Positions 10,219 to 21,502 of a stretch of DNA of 64,000 nucleotides are shown one piece after another. Origin of the DNA: Uloborus plumipes (lineage: Eukaryota; Arthropoda; Arachnida; Araneae; Uloboridae); the NCBI GenBank assembly GCA_038373865.1, contig JAXGGA010001594.1:12501-76500 (forward strand), read 5' to 3'. The notes beneath the pieces were generated by a model, which was not told the origin of the DNA, did no database searches, and saw nothing but the letters and a program-made list of their open reading frames with translations. Within the stretch, counting starts at the first letter, position 1. Each line of letters opens with the position of its first letter. The translations under genes and the position numbers were made by a program.

Positions 10219-10275
10219 TTGAAAATTCTTCAGGAAATCCTGCTTCTTTAAATTGGTTCGCGAGTCGGCGGCCAT
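10219..10275 (-). CDS. Candidate first exon (hypothetical)
   Basis: Minus-strand ATG in a good context (tcaaaATGGcc) opens a 19-codon frame, MAADSRTNLKKQDFLKNFQ, that reaches a strong donor (caa|gtaagttc) in phase 0. The surrounding 70 bases are CpG-containing, unlike the neighbourhood, as expected for a promoter-proximal exon. It could join in frame to the acceptor at 6813 across a 3.4-kb intron. It lies just inside the right subterminal motif array of the candidate 5.0-kb element. No family recognised. Confidence 0.3.
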
Positions 10276-10480
10276 TTTGAATAAATACAATTGTATACTT
10301 CCGCAGCGCGAATGAAAAGAAATTTTGCTCAGATTTGAACTCATGAAATTTCAGATTTGAAAAAATTTTGACTCATATTTGAAACAGAAGTTTTCATTTT
10401 TGAAACAAAAGTACTCACGAAATTTTGAAATTTCAAATGTACTCAATTTTGACTATTTCAGTTTTTACAGTGTAATAATA

Positions 10481-11609
10481 CACAGTCCAGTCACATTAAT
10501 GTGACCACCACGTACTTTTGACATCAACGTCAAGTAACCAATCACAGAAGGCACTTAGTAGCACAGTGCAGTTGAGGGTATATAAAGGGTGTGTGAGGGC
10601 TTTGGAAAACCTTTCTGTCATTGTCGTAATGCTAAAACGAAGCGATTTATGCGATATACAAAAAGGTATGATCATTGGCTTTCGGGCCATAGGTGCAAGC
10701 ATTTCCAAAATGTGGTGCACCGGGAGCCATAGATGACAGAGGCAAACGACGGCTGCAGAAGATGCGTTTGGGTTAATAGACGGGCTACTGTTGAGCAACT
10801 GACCCCTCCCAGATGAACCAAGGGGCTACCAACATCGTCGTCCACACTACTGTTTAGCGGACCTTACTGTGTCTGGGCTCCAGAAGCAGAAGCCTGGTTC
10901 ATGTACCTATGCTTACTACTGTCCATCGACGACAAATCCTGGAATTTACACGCCAGTACCACAGCTGGACATCCATTCAGTGGCGAGAGGTAGCATTTAC
11001 TGATGAATCACGTTTTATGCTCCATCGGGCTAAAGGATGTTGACTTAGAAGGCGCGAAACCTCTGGAAGCAAACACCCTGCAACCATTGCCAGAACAGTC
11101 CAAGCTGGAGGCACGAGCATTATGGTCTCTGGAATGTTTTCCTGGGGTTCTATGGGTTCACTCATCCTTATAAAAGGCACGATGGATAAATACAAGAATT
11201 CATCTGCCCTTGCAGTCCATGTTCACCCCTATATGGATATTGCTTTTCTCGGGATAATGGCATCTACCAGCAGGACAATGCGAAGTGCTATACAGCTGGC
11301 AGTGAACATGCGTGGTTTGAAGGGCACCAGGATGAGTTTACCGTTCTCCTCTGGTTAGCAAACTCACCTGACTTCAGCCCATTCGAGAATATGTGGGACA
11401 ATCTTGATTGGGTTGTTCGTGCCATGGATCCTCACCCGCATATCTAGCGCAGCTGGACACGGTATTGGAGTTGGCATAGCTCAACATCCCAGTAAACACA
11501 TTCAGGTACCTAATTGACTCTCTTCCTGCAAGTCTTGCTGCATTCCTTTCTGAGAAAGGTGGTTATTCTAGCTTTTTACAGGTGATCACATTAATGTGAC
11601 TGGACTGTG
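10481..11609 (+). mobile_element. Tc1-like DNA transposon, decayed
   Basis: A 1129-bp element with inverted ends cacagtccagtcacattaat / attaatgtgactggactgtg, flanked by TA on both sides (10479-10480, 11610-11611). It carries a broken transposase. It sits directly against the right flank of the 5.0-kb candidate element, inside a taataata run. Confidence 0.88.
10629..11580 (+). pseudogene. Tc1-like transposase pseudogene (DDE)
   Basis: The start MLKRSDLCDIQKGMIIGFRA matches the N-terminal helix-turn-helix of Tc1-like transposases. Further blocks recur in different frames: an AFTDESRFMLHRA block near 11000 (first catalytic D), QQDNAR near 11272 (second D), NSPDFSPFENMWD near 11370 (third acidic residue, E) and a C-terminal LAAFLSEKGGYSS-like tail near 11540. 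These are separated by frameshifts and stops, so no functional protein can be made. Such elements normally encode about 340 aa; the remnant covers almost the full length. The frame of the first block ends in a stop by 10736. Confidence 0.85.
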
Positions 11610-12866
11610 TAATAATAATAAATCTTTACTAAGATTATAAAAAGAGAGGGTAAATTTTGTAGGTATGTATATTGCTGGTAATCTCCGGAACCACTGAACC
11701 GATTTGAAAAATTCTTGCTGAATATCAAAGGTACATTCTCAGATCTGATTTGTAAGATGTCTGTATTAGATGGATACGTCAAAGGACAATCGGATAACCT
11801 GCCTAAAATTGATAGTATGACATTGTTTTCCTTCTTGGCAAAAAATCCGAATTTCATGGGAGCTGAAATGAAAGGTATAAAAACTAAAAGGTAAGTTTAT
11901 TTTTGTTACTAGCAATTCATGTTAGCGCGTTGCTTTTTTTATTTTTTCATTCTAATGCTTAGTTCCACATTCTCTTGAAAAATGTATTTTTCAAAATGGA
12001 AATCGATGAAGCAGATAGCAATTTTTTGTATTTCTTTGTCAAATTAAATTGAGAATGTACCTTTGATATTCAGACATTCTCAGATTAAAACATGGGCTTA
12101 TGTTTGAAAAGATTCGATAAGCGATTCCTTTTTTATTCGAATTCAAGGCAATTTTCACATAAATCGCCGAATATTGGGGTTAAAAATTACTTGCACATAT
12201 TAATTTTACATATCGTTGAAAGCAGAAAAATTTTCTATATCCTATGCAGTTTGTTCCGATTCCCTAACTTAAACACAGCGTGAGTTATTCAATTTTTAAA
12301 CTTGGTTTTTTCAACGCTTCGCCCGATTTCAAGCAATACTTGGTTCATTAAAACTATCCGTAAAGAATAAACTAATTATTCCACAGTTTTATTTTTTACG
12401 CCATTTGATAGAGCGATATTTTAAACCCCAGAATTGATTCGACTTAAAGTCGAAGAACCAAGCTTTTATCTCCACTAGAAAAAAAGTTGCAAGCGTTTAA
12501 ACTTTGAGTTCGAAAACCTCTTTTCTGATCAAATTATTAACGTTTTATTGCGTTGCTATGGTAACGTCTTTTAAATGTATTGTTAGTTCCGGAAAAGAAC
12601 ATTTCCGCTGCAGCGTAGGACATTTCCGCCGCAAAGTTTATAACTACCTTGCCCTGCCTTTCCCTTTATCCCTACCTTTCTTCTATACATCATTACATCA
12701 TCTTGATGTCATGCTCTGTATTCATTTGTATTATATACTAGCGGTACCCGCACTGCTTTGCCCGTGGCATAAAATTAAAAGTTCATTTGTAAAATAATTG
12801 ATATAGCAGAAAAAATACTCTATTTTAGTTATAATTCAACTACAATTCCTTCAAAGTGTAACATAA

Positions 12867-13545
12867 AAATTTGGTGTGGACCCTACACTACTTAATTTTA
12901 AGTGTACATTTCTTAGTAGATGCCTTAAGTGCTAAAATAGTGCTAGGAGGGAGCAAGATAACAATTCAAACATTTATATCCCTAGTTTGCCACAAAACAA
13001 TGCAAAAAAATGTTTTACAATGATTAATCTCCTAAATATCGCCGATTTTAACATCATTCAGTGGTGAATGTAAGAATGAAGGCTTTCACGGCCGGAGTAA
13101 ATACTAGTTAAGGATTCCGGGCTGTTGTGCCGTGGTTTAAACGGCTTTAATCCATACGTTTCGATCGCAACTGCGGCGGTCATCTTCAGTGGGTGTCGTT
13201 GATTCCCACTGAAGATGACCGCCGTAGTTGCGATCGAAACGTATGGATTAAAGCCATTTAGACCACGGCACAACAGCCCGGAATCCTTAAGTAGTATCAT
13301 TCAGTGGATTTTTGCAAAATATCGCCAATAGCGCCAAATTAAACACCCCCCCCCCCCAAAAAAAATTAAATCGCCAAATTTTTCGCCAAATTGGCGAAAA
13401 AAACTTGGCGACCAAAAGCTTGGCAAAATATCGCCAAGTGGTCGCGCCAATTCATCTGCATTGAAATTAACACTGATTTACTCCTTAAAAGGGGTAAAGC
13501 ATCCCCTTATGACATTCAAATGAAACCCCAAGGGGAGATGCACAA
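12867..13545 (+). repeat. Second copy of the Helitron-like repeat seen at 7227-8031, truncated and interrupted
   Basis: It aligns with the first ~480 bases of the 7227 element (ggaccctacactactt..., gccacaaaacaatgcaaaaa, tggcgaccaaaagcttggc, aggggagatgc) and then diverges. The start reads TT where the first copy reads TC. A fold-back insertion at 13065-13295 splits it. A C-run of about 11 lies near 13346. Confidence 0.75.
13065..13295. mobile_element. Fold-back element with 86-bp arms and 12-bp target duplication
   Basis: Arms 13108-13193 and 13205-13290 are near-perfect reverse complements around an 11-nt loop, with the conspicuous ggattccgggctgttgtgcc and tttcgatcgcaactgcggcg blocks. The insertion is bounded by atcattcagtgg at 13053-13064 and 13296-13307. 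The undisturbed copy of the host repeat has a single atcattcagtg near 7415, giving a natural empty site. The asymmetric outer part (13065-13107) has no matching arm. Confidence 0.85.
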
Positions 13546-14506
13546 AAATAAGCCAAAAGAGAAAATAAGAACAATTTTGTTGCTCACAGAAACCAACAGA
13601 AATCTTACCAAAATTTGAAAGAAGAAGAAATTTTCCTTTCCTAGCTTTAAAAACAAAACAATACATTTTCCGAAATGAAACTCTTTAAAAAGAACGTTGC
13701 AATGTCGCAATTTATACGATACTTGGTTAATATTTGTGCTTTGGGTACCCCTTTCTCGCTAAATGGGCGATAGACGCGCCTACTACTGTTTCCAAATGTT
13801 GCCAAAATCAATACTGCTGAAATGCGAAATCTATGAAAATGAAAAAAAAAAAAAAAATCCGCCAATTCTTTTAATTAAGTCACTAGTATATTGGAAACAG
13901 GGTTGCCAGAAACATACTACGCTCCTTATTTGGGCCGAAAAAATACTACCGTAGTATCAAAAATACTACGTCTGGCAACGCTGGAAAAAGAACGAAACAA
14001 AAATAAGTATGAACACGTAACCATGGTAACAACATGAAAAATTGATTTCCCTTGATAAAATAATTAATTTCATCTCTCTTTTCAAACAAATTTTATTCTC
14101 GAGCTGAACCATTTTAGAATCGTTTGGCTTGCTTTACTGAGAGTAAGCCTTGAATTCCGGGATTCTAAAAACAATTGTTACAGATCTCCTGATGATCGTA
14201 GAAACTTCGAAAAAACTTCATTTTGTGCAGAAATTTCAAGCTTTCGAATGACAAAAGACTTGAAAATATGTATGAAATATTTCTTCCAATTTTATCGAAT
14301 TTCCGCTAAGAATTCGAGTAGAAAAAGAACGAAATGGAATTTTCGAAAAATTGCTTCGAGGTGCAAACTACATGCTACAAACTAATTTTGTGGCAAGTGG
14401 CAAGAAAATCGACCGAACGGCTTTGGAGCTACGCGCGTAACAGACAGAAAGAAGGAAGGAAAGAAGGACAGACAGACCCACCTTAAGCTTTATTATTAGT
14501 AGAGAT

Positions 14507-15299
14507 GCTAAAAGCTACAAACGCGTAACACTCTCCTTATTCTAAAAAAAAAAAAAAAAAGAAATCCAACGTCAAGGTGGAAAATGCAGAGCACTAGAAC
14601 ACGAGAAATTCTTGAGTTTATAAATACGAAATTCACGTTATTTTAGAACATAAAAAATCAAATCAGAAAAACACAGGATGGAGCGTATATCTAGTCAAAC
14701 TTCGCCAATTTTCCTTTGCCAATATTACACTCGACTTACTCAATTGGCGGATCAGTCCCGTTATACGAAAAGGAGGGAAAAAACACGGCGGAGATGTCTC
14801 ATGGGAGGCAAGGTAGGGATCAACTTTGCAGCGGAAATGATCCATGCTCGTTGGTTCCCTCTTTCTTCTTTTGTTTCTTAAAAGTATTTCATTTTATGGC
14901 GTTTCGAATCCCGCCTATGATGATTATAACAAGGCACATAATTCCTTTTAGTTCGGAACAATTGCAAAGATTTTAGCCTTTGATATTTTATTGTGACATA
15001 ATGTAGCAATTTGATATTTGACAACAAACGTGCCTTTTAAATTTCAAAAAAATAGTGGGGAAGACCGCAAATTTGTCGATATAGTTTTTGTTTCGTACTG
15101 CTCTGCTCTTATACCCACAAAATCTAGAATTTTGCTTAAATTGAAAATAACTAAAAAACATTAATATCTGTTAAGCATGCTAAGTTTCACCAAGCGGGAA
15201 CTGCACTTAGTTTTTTTAATTCGTGCATTATGGATACAGCTACAACATCGAAAATTCTTTAAATTTTACCACAGGCAAAGCCATGGCGGGTTACTCTAG
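14507..15299 (+). other. 3' part of the outer Helitron-like element
   Basis: Sequence between the nested element and the CTAG end. Short overlapping frames at 14678-14976 show no family resemblance. Poly-A at about 14546-14560. Confidence 0.4.
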
Positions 15300-16587
15300 T
15301 ATATAAATAAATGTGTAAATTATCACACACACACAATCTCAGTTTTACACATTTTATTGTTCATTCCATGTTTGATAAAACTTTACATTCTTAATTTAAA
15401 TCCTGTATGTTAATACAATGCAATAAATGGTATATTTGCTCGTTTATAACCACATATTTTCTGATGGAATTTGTACCAACGATGGCGGTTGTTATAGTGA
15501 GCGTAAAATGAACAGTATATCTTCGACTCATTTTTAACATTTCATCTCACAGTTAATTGTTTTTAAAATTGACGTTCTGGGATAACCAGAAGACGTGTAT
15601 GAATTGTTCAATAGACTGTATTTTTCTCCTATATTAAAAAAATATGTTTTGATGAATGTTTCAAGAGCACCATAGTCTCCCTGGAACGAGGAACTTTATT
15701 CTTTGTAAATCATTAAAGCGTAGAAATGTGCTAACCCTTTAAAAGGGTACCTAATTCAGCTTATACTCGGCATTTTGCTTCTAACAAGAAAACAAACAAA
15801 GCGCTTAAACGCGTTGAATATATAAATCCCTCAAGTGCAATTTTAAAGCTTAAGGGATTAGAGTTCAAAACTTGTAAGGAAGATATTTGAGCACAGATGG
15901 TAGCATATTTAGGTTATGCTTAAGTTTAATTTTGGGACACAGTTGCATAACGCTGCAAGTTGCTGTAGCTAAACATTAAAAAAAAATGAAAAAAAAAAAA
16001 AACTTCGACATAAATGAAAAATGAAGGCAAATTCCTTGTAATCCAAGTACAGGGTTTATACTTTAATCTGTATCAATATAAATGCTGTAAATTAGTTGCT
16101 GGAAGCGTATTATCAATATTTGTGTACAGTGCCAACTATATATGTTTAGTTTAGCTTAAACGCATCACACTTGAGATAAATTTCGTTATTTTTGCACTTT
16201 CTCTCTTATTTTTCCCACCTTCAAATTATGTACGCAAAGCAGTTTTTAAATATTGAGCCGCACAAGTATTGTGTTCGCTAATATTTAAGCTTTTTGCAGT
16301 TCTTAGGGTAGGCCTTTGAAAAATAATTTTGTTGTCAAAAGAGATTATAAAAAAAAAACCTAAACTGCATTGTTTTAAATATATAAATAAATAAAAAGAT
16401 CGTGATAAATTAAGCCATTTGTTGTGAGAAAAATCAAAGTGTTCCTTACAGGTTTTAATTACGTATTTGATATCTATAGATTTTTTTCTTCATAATATAT
16501 GTAATTAGAGGAAATTTGAATTTCGCCTTATGTTAAATAATTTTATGATGTTTGCTTAACTAAAATGAAAATACATTCAGATACTTA
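15300..16587. other. No feature recognised
   Basis: AT-rich DNA with a short (ac)n stretch at about 15325-15337 and A-runs near 15980-16000. No open frame of interest. Confidence 0.5.
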
Positions 16588-17853
16588 GGGGAGAGTGGTA
16601 ATGAATGGGCCACTTTTTGGTTTTGAATTTTTGTAATTTTTTCTAACACTTTGTTTTAACTCTAAATTGATGTTTTAGTTACTTTACTTATCTGGCTATC
16701 TAAAAAAGTCATAAAAGTTGGATTAGCACCTGTCTATAATGAATTATAATAGAAAATAAAAATTTTGAAATTTGGCCCATTCAACCCCACCTATGGGGTT
16801 GAATGGGCCATCGAAGGTAATGAATGGGCCACTAAATGAATTCAATGAAAACATGTGGATTTAATCTTTTATTTGCTGAATATGACAAAATAAATGTGGC
16901 ACTTGACATGATGATACAAAATCATACTGATTTAAAATTATATAAACATCAAAACTGATGCATACCAATTGTAGCAGAAAAATGACTAAATAATGAGATT
17001 GTAAGAAATAAATAACATCAAATATATATAAAAAAATAACAGATAATACACACTATGATTTAACAAAATTTATATATTTCAAAAATAATATTAAAAATCA
17101 CTTTCAAAAACTTCATCTTCATTTTCAAACTTGTCAAAATTCAATTTTTTTTTTTAAATTTACTAGACATCGGGAATAAGAAATATCTAACTTAAGTTAC
17201 CAAGAAAGAAAATGAAATTGTACTGTGAGGAATATAATATGAAGGAGAGAGGGGGGCTTTTTCAAGCCACGGAATGCGACCAGAGGTCTATTGTACTATA
17301 GGAATATAATATAGATCTGCAAATTATGTTTAGAAGTTACTACAAACCTATTTTGACGACAGTAATCTTTATCTATGACAGTCAGTTGTGTTTCATATTA
17401 ATGCGAAAATCCAAAGAAAAGGAAGAAAAACAATATTTAGGTGGCCCATTCATTACCATGACATAGTGGCCCATTCAGCCCCACCTATACTTTTGGAATA
17501 CATTTAGGTTTTTTGAGTACATTGAATTTAAATAACATCAAAATACATCTTAAAATTAGTTTATAGATATGGAAAGACTAACTTATACATATGTATGCAG
17601 TGAAATACTTGGTACATTTTAGCTAGGAAATGTTTTACTAAAAAGGGAAAAACTTACTTTTCAGTCAGAATTTTGACCATGCCACTCTAGTTTGAAAATG
17701 GCTCAGCGCAAACGAATGAAAATTGGATGAGTTTAGTAGAACAAATAGCTACATCTATTGATGGCATCAAAAAAAAAAAAATCATGCGAATACTTTTTCA
17801 TATTTTGTTAGTGGCCCATTCATCACCATGGCCCATTCATTACCACTCTCCCC
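16588..17853. mobile_element. Motif-saturated TIR element A (ggtaatgaatgggcc family)
   Basis: Ends are inverted copies of ggggagagtggtaatgaatg continuing to gggcca, 25 bp in all. The element is flanked by tactta on both sides (16582-16587, 17854-17859); TA alone is also conserved. The terminal motif recurs inside in both orientations at about 16776-16835 (including a ggggttgaatgggcc variant), 17443-17490 and 17812-17840. Length 1266 bp, no coding frame, so non-autonomous. Superfamily unknown. Confidence 0.75.
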
Positions 17854-17859
17854 TACTTA

Positions 17860-19880
17860 ATTCATTATTTTGAATTCAAATACTTAAAGTGATCTGAAGA
17901 GTACAGAGGACTAGCGCTACAAAGAGATGCGACTAACGTGAAATGGTTATAACTCGAGTTTTTCACGAATAACGAACTTTACAGTTGATGTAAATATCTC
18001 GCCCACAGCATAAAAAATTTCGAATATGCTTCGCAATAGGCATTAAATATTTGTTTCGTGAATGTACTTACATTTCTTAAACTTCTTCCAAATCCATTCT
18101 AGTTTGAATATCGCTGGGATAATGTATGAAATTTTATGAAATATGATACCTAAACATGCTGTATTATTAAAAGTTGATAAAAAAAAAGAGAACGAGAAAA
18201 ATTCTGACAGTTAAAGAATAGATAAAAAAGATCGATTACGATCTGCTTGAAACATCGTCATAATCTTCATTTTTTATGTTATAAATATAATTGCTGCATT
18301 TGACTGTACAATACTATTAAAGTGCTGCGTCTTATTGTTACCACATATTGTGTACGTATAGTTCTGTCCGATGTTATGTATCATATTCTCTATCCTATTG
18401 ACCATTGATTTTGAGCATCGTAGTAGTATTTTACGTCGAATAATTTAGCAATTTTTGCAACGCGGTAAAAATTCAGTTCCTTATGAAGATACTCTTACAA
18501 GAAATAGTTTAAAGTCGTTTTAGGGGTGTTTACAAACGTCAAAAATAATTAAGCATGTTCATAAAAAGTACTTGGCGTGTTATAGCCTATAAGGCTCTTG
18601 CATCAAAAAAAAAAACACAATACAACCAACCAACCATAAAAAATACGTTTGTCCACAACGGGAACTTTTGATTTGTGCGAGGGATCTTTCAAAGCATCCG
18701 TTGCTTAAGTCGCCACTTAATTGTATGCAATGTGTGTCTTAACTTTCAGATAAGTTTGCTATGTTACATGATATTCAATACCCCCACTTTTGCAACAAGA
18801 GAAAAGTCTTTAAAAAAATCTCCTTGCGTATCAAAAGATTGTGAGAGAAAAGTTTTTACAAGAGACAGGCTTTTACTCTTGAGTTATCTGCCTGCCACAG
18901 GGTAATACATTATTCTTAAACATTAAATTATATGTGTCTTTTAAGATGAATTGCAGATAAGTACATTCATCTTCGTCAACAATGGTGGAGTTTTTTTTTT
19001 TTTTTCATGCTGTGTAAGTAGAAGTAAAAAATGTTTTATAAAGCAAAATGTTAGTTGGTTTACATGCTATAGTTTTACAGACGACTTAATGAACATATAG
19101 CTTCAATGTTCTTAAATGTTTCCATGATACGATTTAGGACCTTTAAAGTGATTCCCTCGAAGACATTTTACCTCATTTTTAGTGTTTTTGGAATTTTTGA
19201 AATTAAATAAGTGGAGTTTTTCAAGTTTTCGTTCTCCACCACACATTTCACTTATTTGGATTTTCTCTCTTTTTTTTCATCTAATTCCTTTTTAGACAAT
19301 TCCAGTTACTGGTTCCGGATTTGTTTTTTGTTAGTTTATTCAAAATGAATTTACATGTAAACACACACGCACACTCATTTGGCTTTTAATGGAGTGAAAA
19401 TAGCTGAAACTGACGTTTCATAAAAAGTTTTCTTTTTTTTAATATATTTTTGGATGCTATTTTTGGAGTATTAATAACGTTTAGAATTGCAAGATATGTT
19501 TATAACTGTTTATATATAGATGTGTGAAGAAGATTTTTTAAAATTTGTCTGAGGCAGGAAAGTGAACATAAAATAACAAGCGCCGACAAAGGCTGAAATT
19601 ATTTCTCCAAGTAAAGACCTAATTATTTAATTTAGACTAAACTTCTTCAGCCTTACTGTAACATTAGTTAAAAAATATACTTAATGAATGGACATCTTTA
19701 AATTATTTTTGTGCGCGCTGATGAATATGCCTATCTTTTAAAAAGTTCACATTCTTGCGAATTTCTCGAGAACTGAGTGACCAATGTTTTGTAACATTTG
19801 TAACCTGAGACGAATGTTTTAACTGACATTTTCCAATAAAAATTAAATCAGCCACTTAAAAAAGAGACTGTACCAGAAAG
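17860..19880. other. No gene recognised
   Basis: AT-rich with poly-A and poly-T tracts (for example 18605-18615, 18992-19005). The frame at 18675-18905 has no recognisable domain. Confidence 0.5.
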
Positions 19881-19884
19881 CAAC

Positions 19885-20045
19885 TTAACCTGACACTAAA
19901 CGCCACTACGCGCGGAACCAATAAAAGCTCAGAAGCAGTTAAGGATCTCCTCTAATTCGCCAAGTAGGCTGTGACGTTTTATCTAGCTCGTTTTTCATTG
20001 GCTGACGTCACGACGCCAGTGTCAAGAAATCTTGCAGCATAGTAT
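19885..20045. promoter_or_regulatory. Candidate promoter-like island (CCAAT boxes and CRE)
   Basis: A GC-richer stretch with ccaat in ggaaccaataaaag (about 19914-19927), an inverted CCAAT (cattggctg) and, directly after it, a perfect cAMP-response-element palindrome tgacgtca near 20000-20010, followed by cgacgcc. This clustering is promoter-like, but no gene start was identified on either side. Inference only. Confidence 0.3.
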
Positions 20046-20666
20046 AGGTACAAATTGTGTAAAGAAAAAAAAAGAAAAGCTGCTGAATCCCTATCATCGT
20101 GAAGCTGTAAATTTTAAAATTCAATGCCTTTACTAGGAGAAATTTTTTAAATTCATTTTTATACAACCATCACTTATATTTACGAAGATACAAGCATGTT
20201 AAAAGCAAATTACTTTGATTATTATATTTTTGGCTCAAAGCGTGCATAGTTATTTGTCAAACCTTATCCAGCTTTCCGAAGACATTACAGCATATATGGG
20301 AATTATTAAATTATTATACAGAAATTTGAAAAAATAACAATTTAACTTTTAAAGTAAAATTTAATATTATAACTAATTGTATCACTAAATATTTTATACA
20401 AACATTTCAATAATAAAGTATTTTACAACGTACTTAGTAAAAATTTAATTTATGGTTAGCAACATCTATCACATCTGCTTCTGCTCTGAGTCAAATTTGA
20501 TACACATCGAAAAGTGTTTCAAACTATGATGCTAAAAAAAATTGTGTTTCTCTGCATTTCTTGCCTTAATAAAAACTCTTATTCATCTTAATAAAAACTT
20601 ATGTCGTCGGTAATTCAGGGATTATATTTTATTAAAATTTTATAGCAAGCTCAAGATTGTTAATAT
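20046..20666. other. No feature recognised
   Basis: AT-rich DNA up to the gypsy element. Its last four bases (atat) form one half of the 4-bp target duplication. Confidence 0.5.
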
Positions 20667-21270
20667 TGTAACGAGTCCGTAGCACCTTCAACTTTCTTCA
20701 AATGAGCATTCCAATCTTGAGGAAGTAACTTTAAATTTATTTACAACAATTTACACTATTTACAATATGAGCAGGAAACAATTGCTAAACATCCAGCAAT
20801 TAGGTAGCAAAACAGTACACTGTACTCTCAACAGTAACTCAGCACCACGTATCAAACGTGAACAGTAATTAAGCAATTACAAAAGCAAAACAACCATTCG
20901 CCAAGCGAACGAAAACGAGTCACCAGATCAAATCTGAAAACAACTGACTGACTTGTGTTCAAGGCCAGCTATTTATACACGGAAAGAAATTACGACAATA
21001 TTCGAGAAAAACCTGGAATATTTTGTTTCATTCATAACTTTGAACAATCCATTCACAAATTCTAGCGATAAGAAAAAAACCACGCGAAAATGTCTTCACG
21101 CTTATTAAAGTTAGGGCAAGTGTAAAAACTACAAAACGTTACAGGGCCGGTATACAAGTGATAAAAGTGATATCTTCAGATACTTTTGCAACATGACGTC
21201 AGATAAAACCAAAACTAATGAAAATGATGCAAGGCAGGAAAAACAACAACTATTTACAAGATTTGTAACA
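20667..21270 (-). repeat. 3' LTR of the gypsy element
   Basis: 604 bp with TG...CA ends (plus strand tgtaacgag ... ttgtaaca). Against the other LTR I count five differences, all in the first ~110 plus-strand bases, that is, at the downstream (U5-side) end. It contains a TATA box (minus TATAAATAG at 20969-20977) and AATAAA at 20736-20741, both on the minus strand. Confidence 0.95.
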
Positions 21271-21283
21271 TTGCCCCCTTCCC
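21271..21283 (-). other. Polypurine tract
   Basis: On the minus strand gggaagggggcaa directly precedes the 3' LTR. It would be the RNase-H-resistant primer for plus-strand DNA synthesis. Confidence 0.85.
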
Positions 21284-21502
21284 AAGGACTGCACGTCCAG
21301 GGCAGTACAATCCCCAGAAAGGAAGCAAGGGAAAATTTACAGGTGCACACATTACATGATGACCAATCATAAACATGATAAACAATAACAATGAGAACAT
21401 GAAAGAAATAATAACATTGATGAAGTAATATTACAGACAATTAAAGGCAAAAGTTATTTACAAAATTTACAAACAAATTACCATGGTAGCTTTAGATTTA
21501 CT

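Larger units (their letters stand above)
5442..10472. mobile_element. Candidate 5.0-kb DNA element with CACT...AGTG ends and motif-saturated subterminal regions
   Basis: The left end cactcttaaaacaacagttt and the reverse complement of the right end, cactgtaaaaactgaaatag, match imperfectly. Both ends lead inward into many copies of a motif like tttcaaaaatgagtac in both orientations (5460-6330 and 10320-10460). Each end is flanked by taataata (5434-5441 and 10473-10480), compatible with an 8-bp target duplication, but the flank is simple sequence, so a TA duplication is also possible. The interior has exon-like minus-strand pieces (6613-6813, 9770-9821, 10219-10275), a nested Helitron-like element (7227-8031) and no recognisable transposase. 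The ends resemble the smaller MITEs at 28622-28996 and 45029-45425. It may alternatively be two independent repeats bracketing host DNA. Confidence 0.4.
12738..14506 (-). mobile_element. Helitron-like element, minus strand, nested
   Basis: Read on the minus strand it starts A|TCTCTACTAATAATAAAGC at 14506, passes a gtctgtctgtcc-type simple tract, and ends cgggcaaagcagtgcgggtaccgCTAG|T at 12738. Its 3' ~110 bases match the 3' end at 58926-59029. It contains a copy of the 7227-type repeat. No coding capacity for Rep/helicase. Confidence 0.5.
11623..15299 (+). mobile_element. Helitron-like element, plus strand, interrupted by a nested Helitron-like element
   Basis: The 5' end is A|TCTTTACTAAGATTATAAAA followed by the usual ...ccactgaaccgatttgaaaa stretch. 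The 3' end is a small hairpin (ccacaggcaaagccatggcggg) followed by CTAG|T at 15296-15299. Removing the nested element 12738-14506 leaves about 1.9 kb with A and T exactly at the insertion point. No Rep/helicase gene is visible. Pairing of these two ends into one element is inferred. Confidence 0.45.

Noticed and set aside
21284..21502. Envelope gene or third frame in the gypsy element
   Set aside because: Only about 220 bp separate the integrase stop from the polypurine tract, and no frame of suitable length is present.
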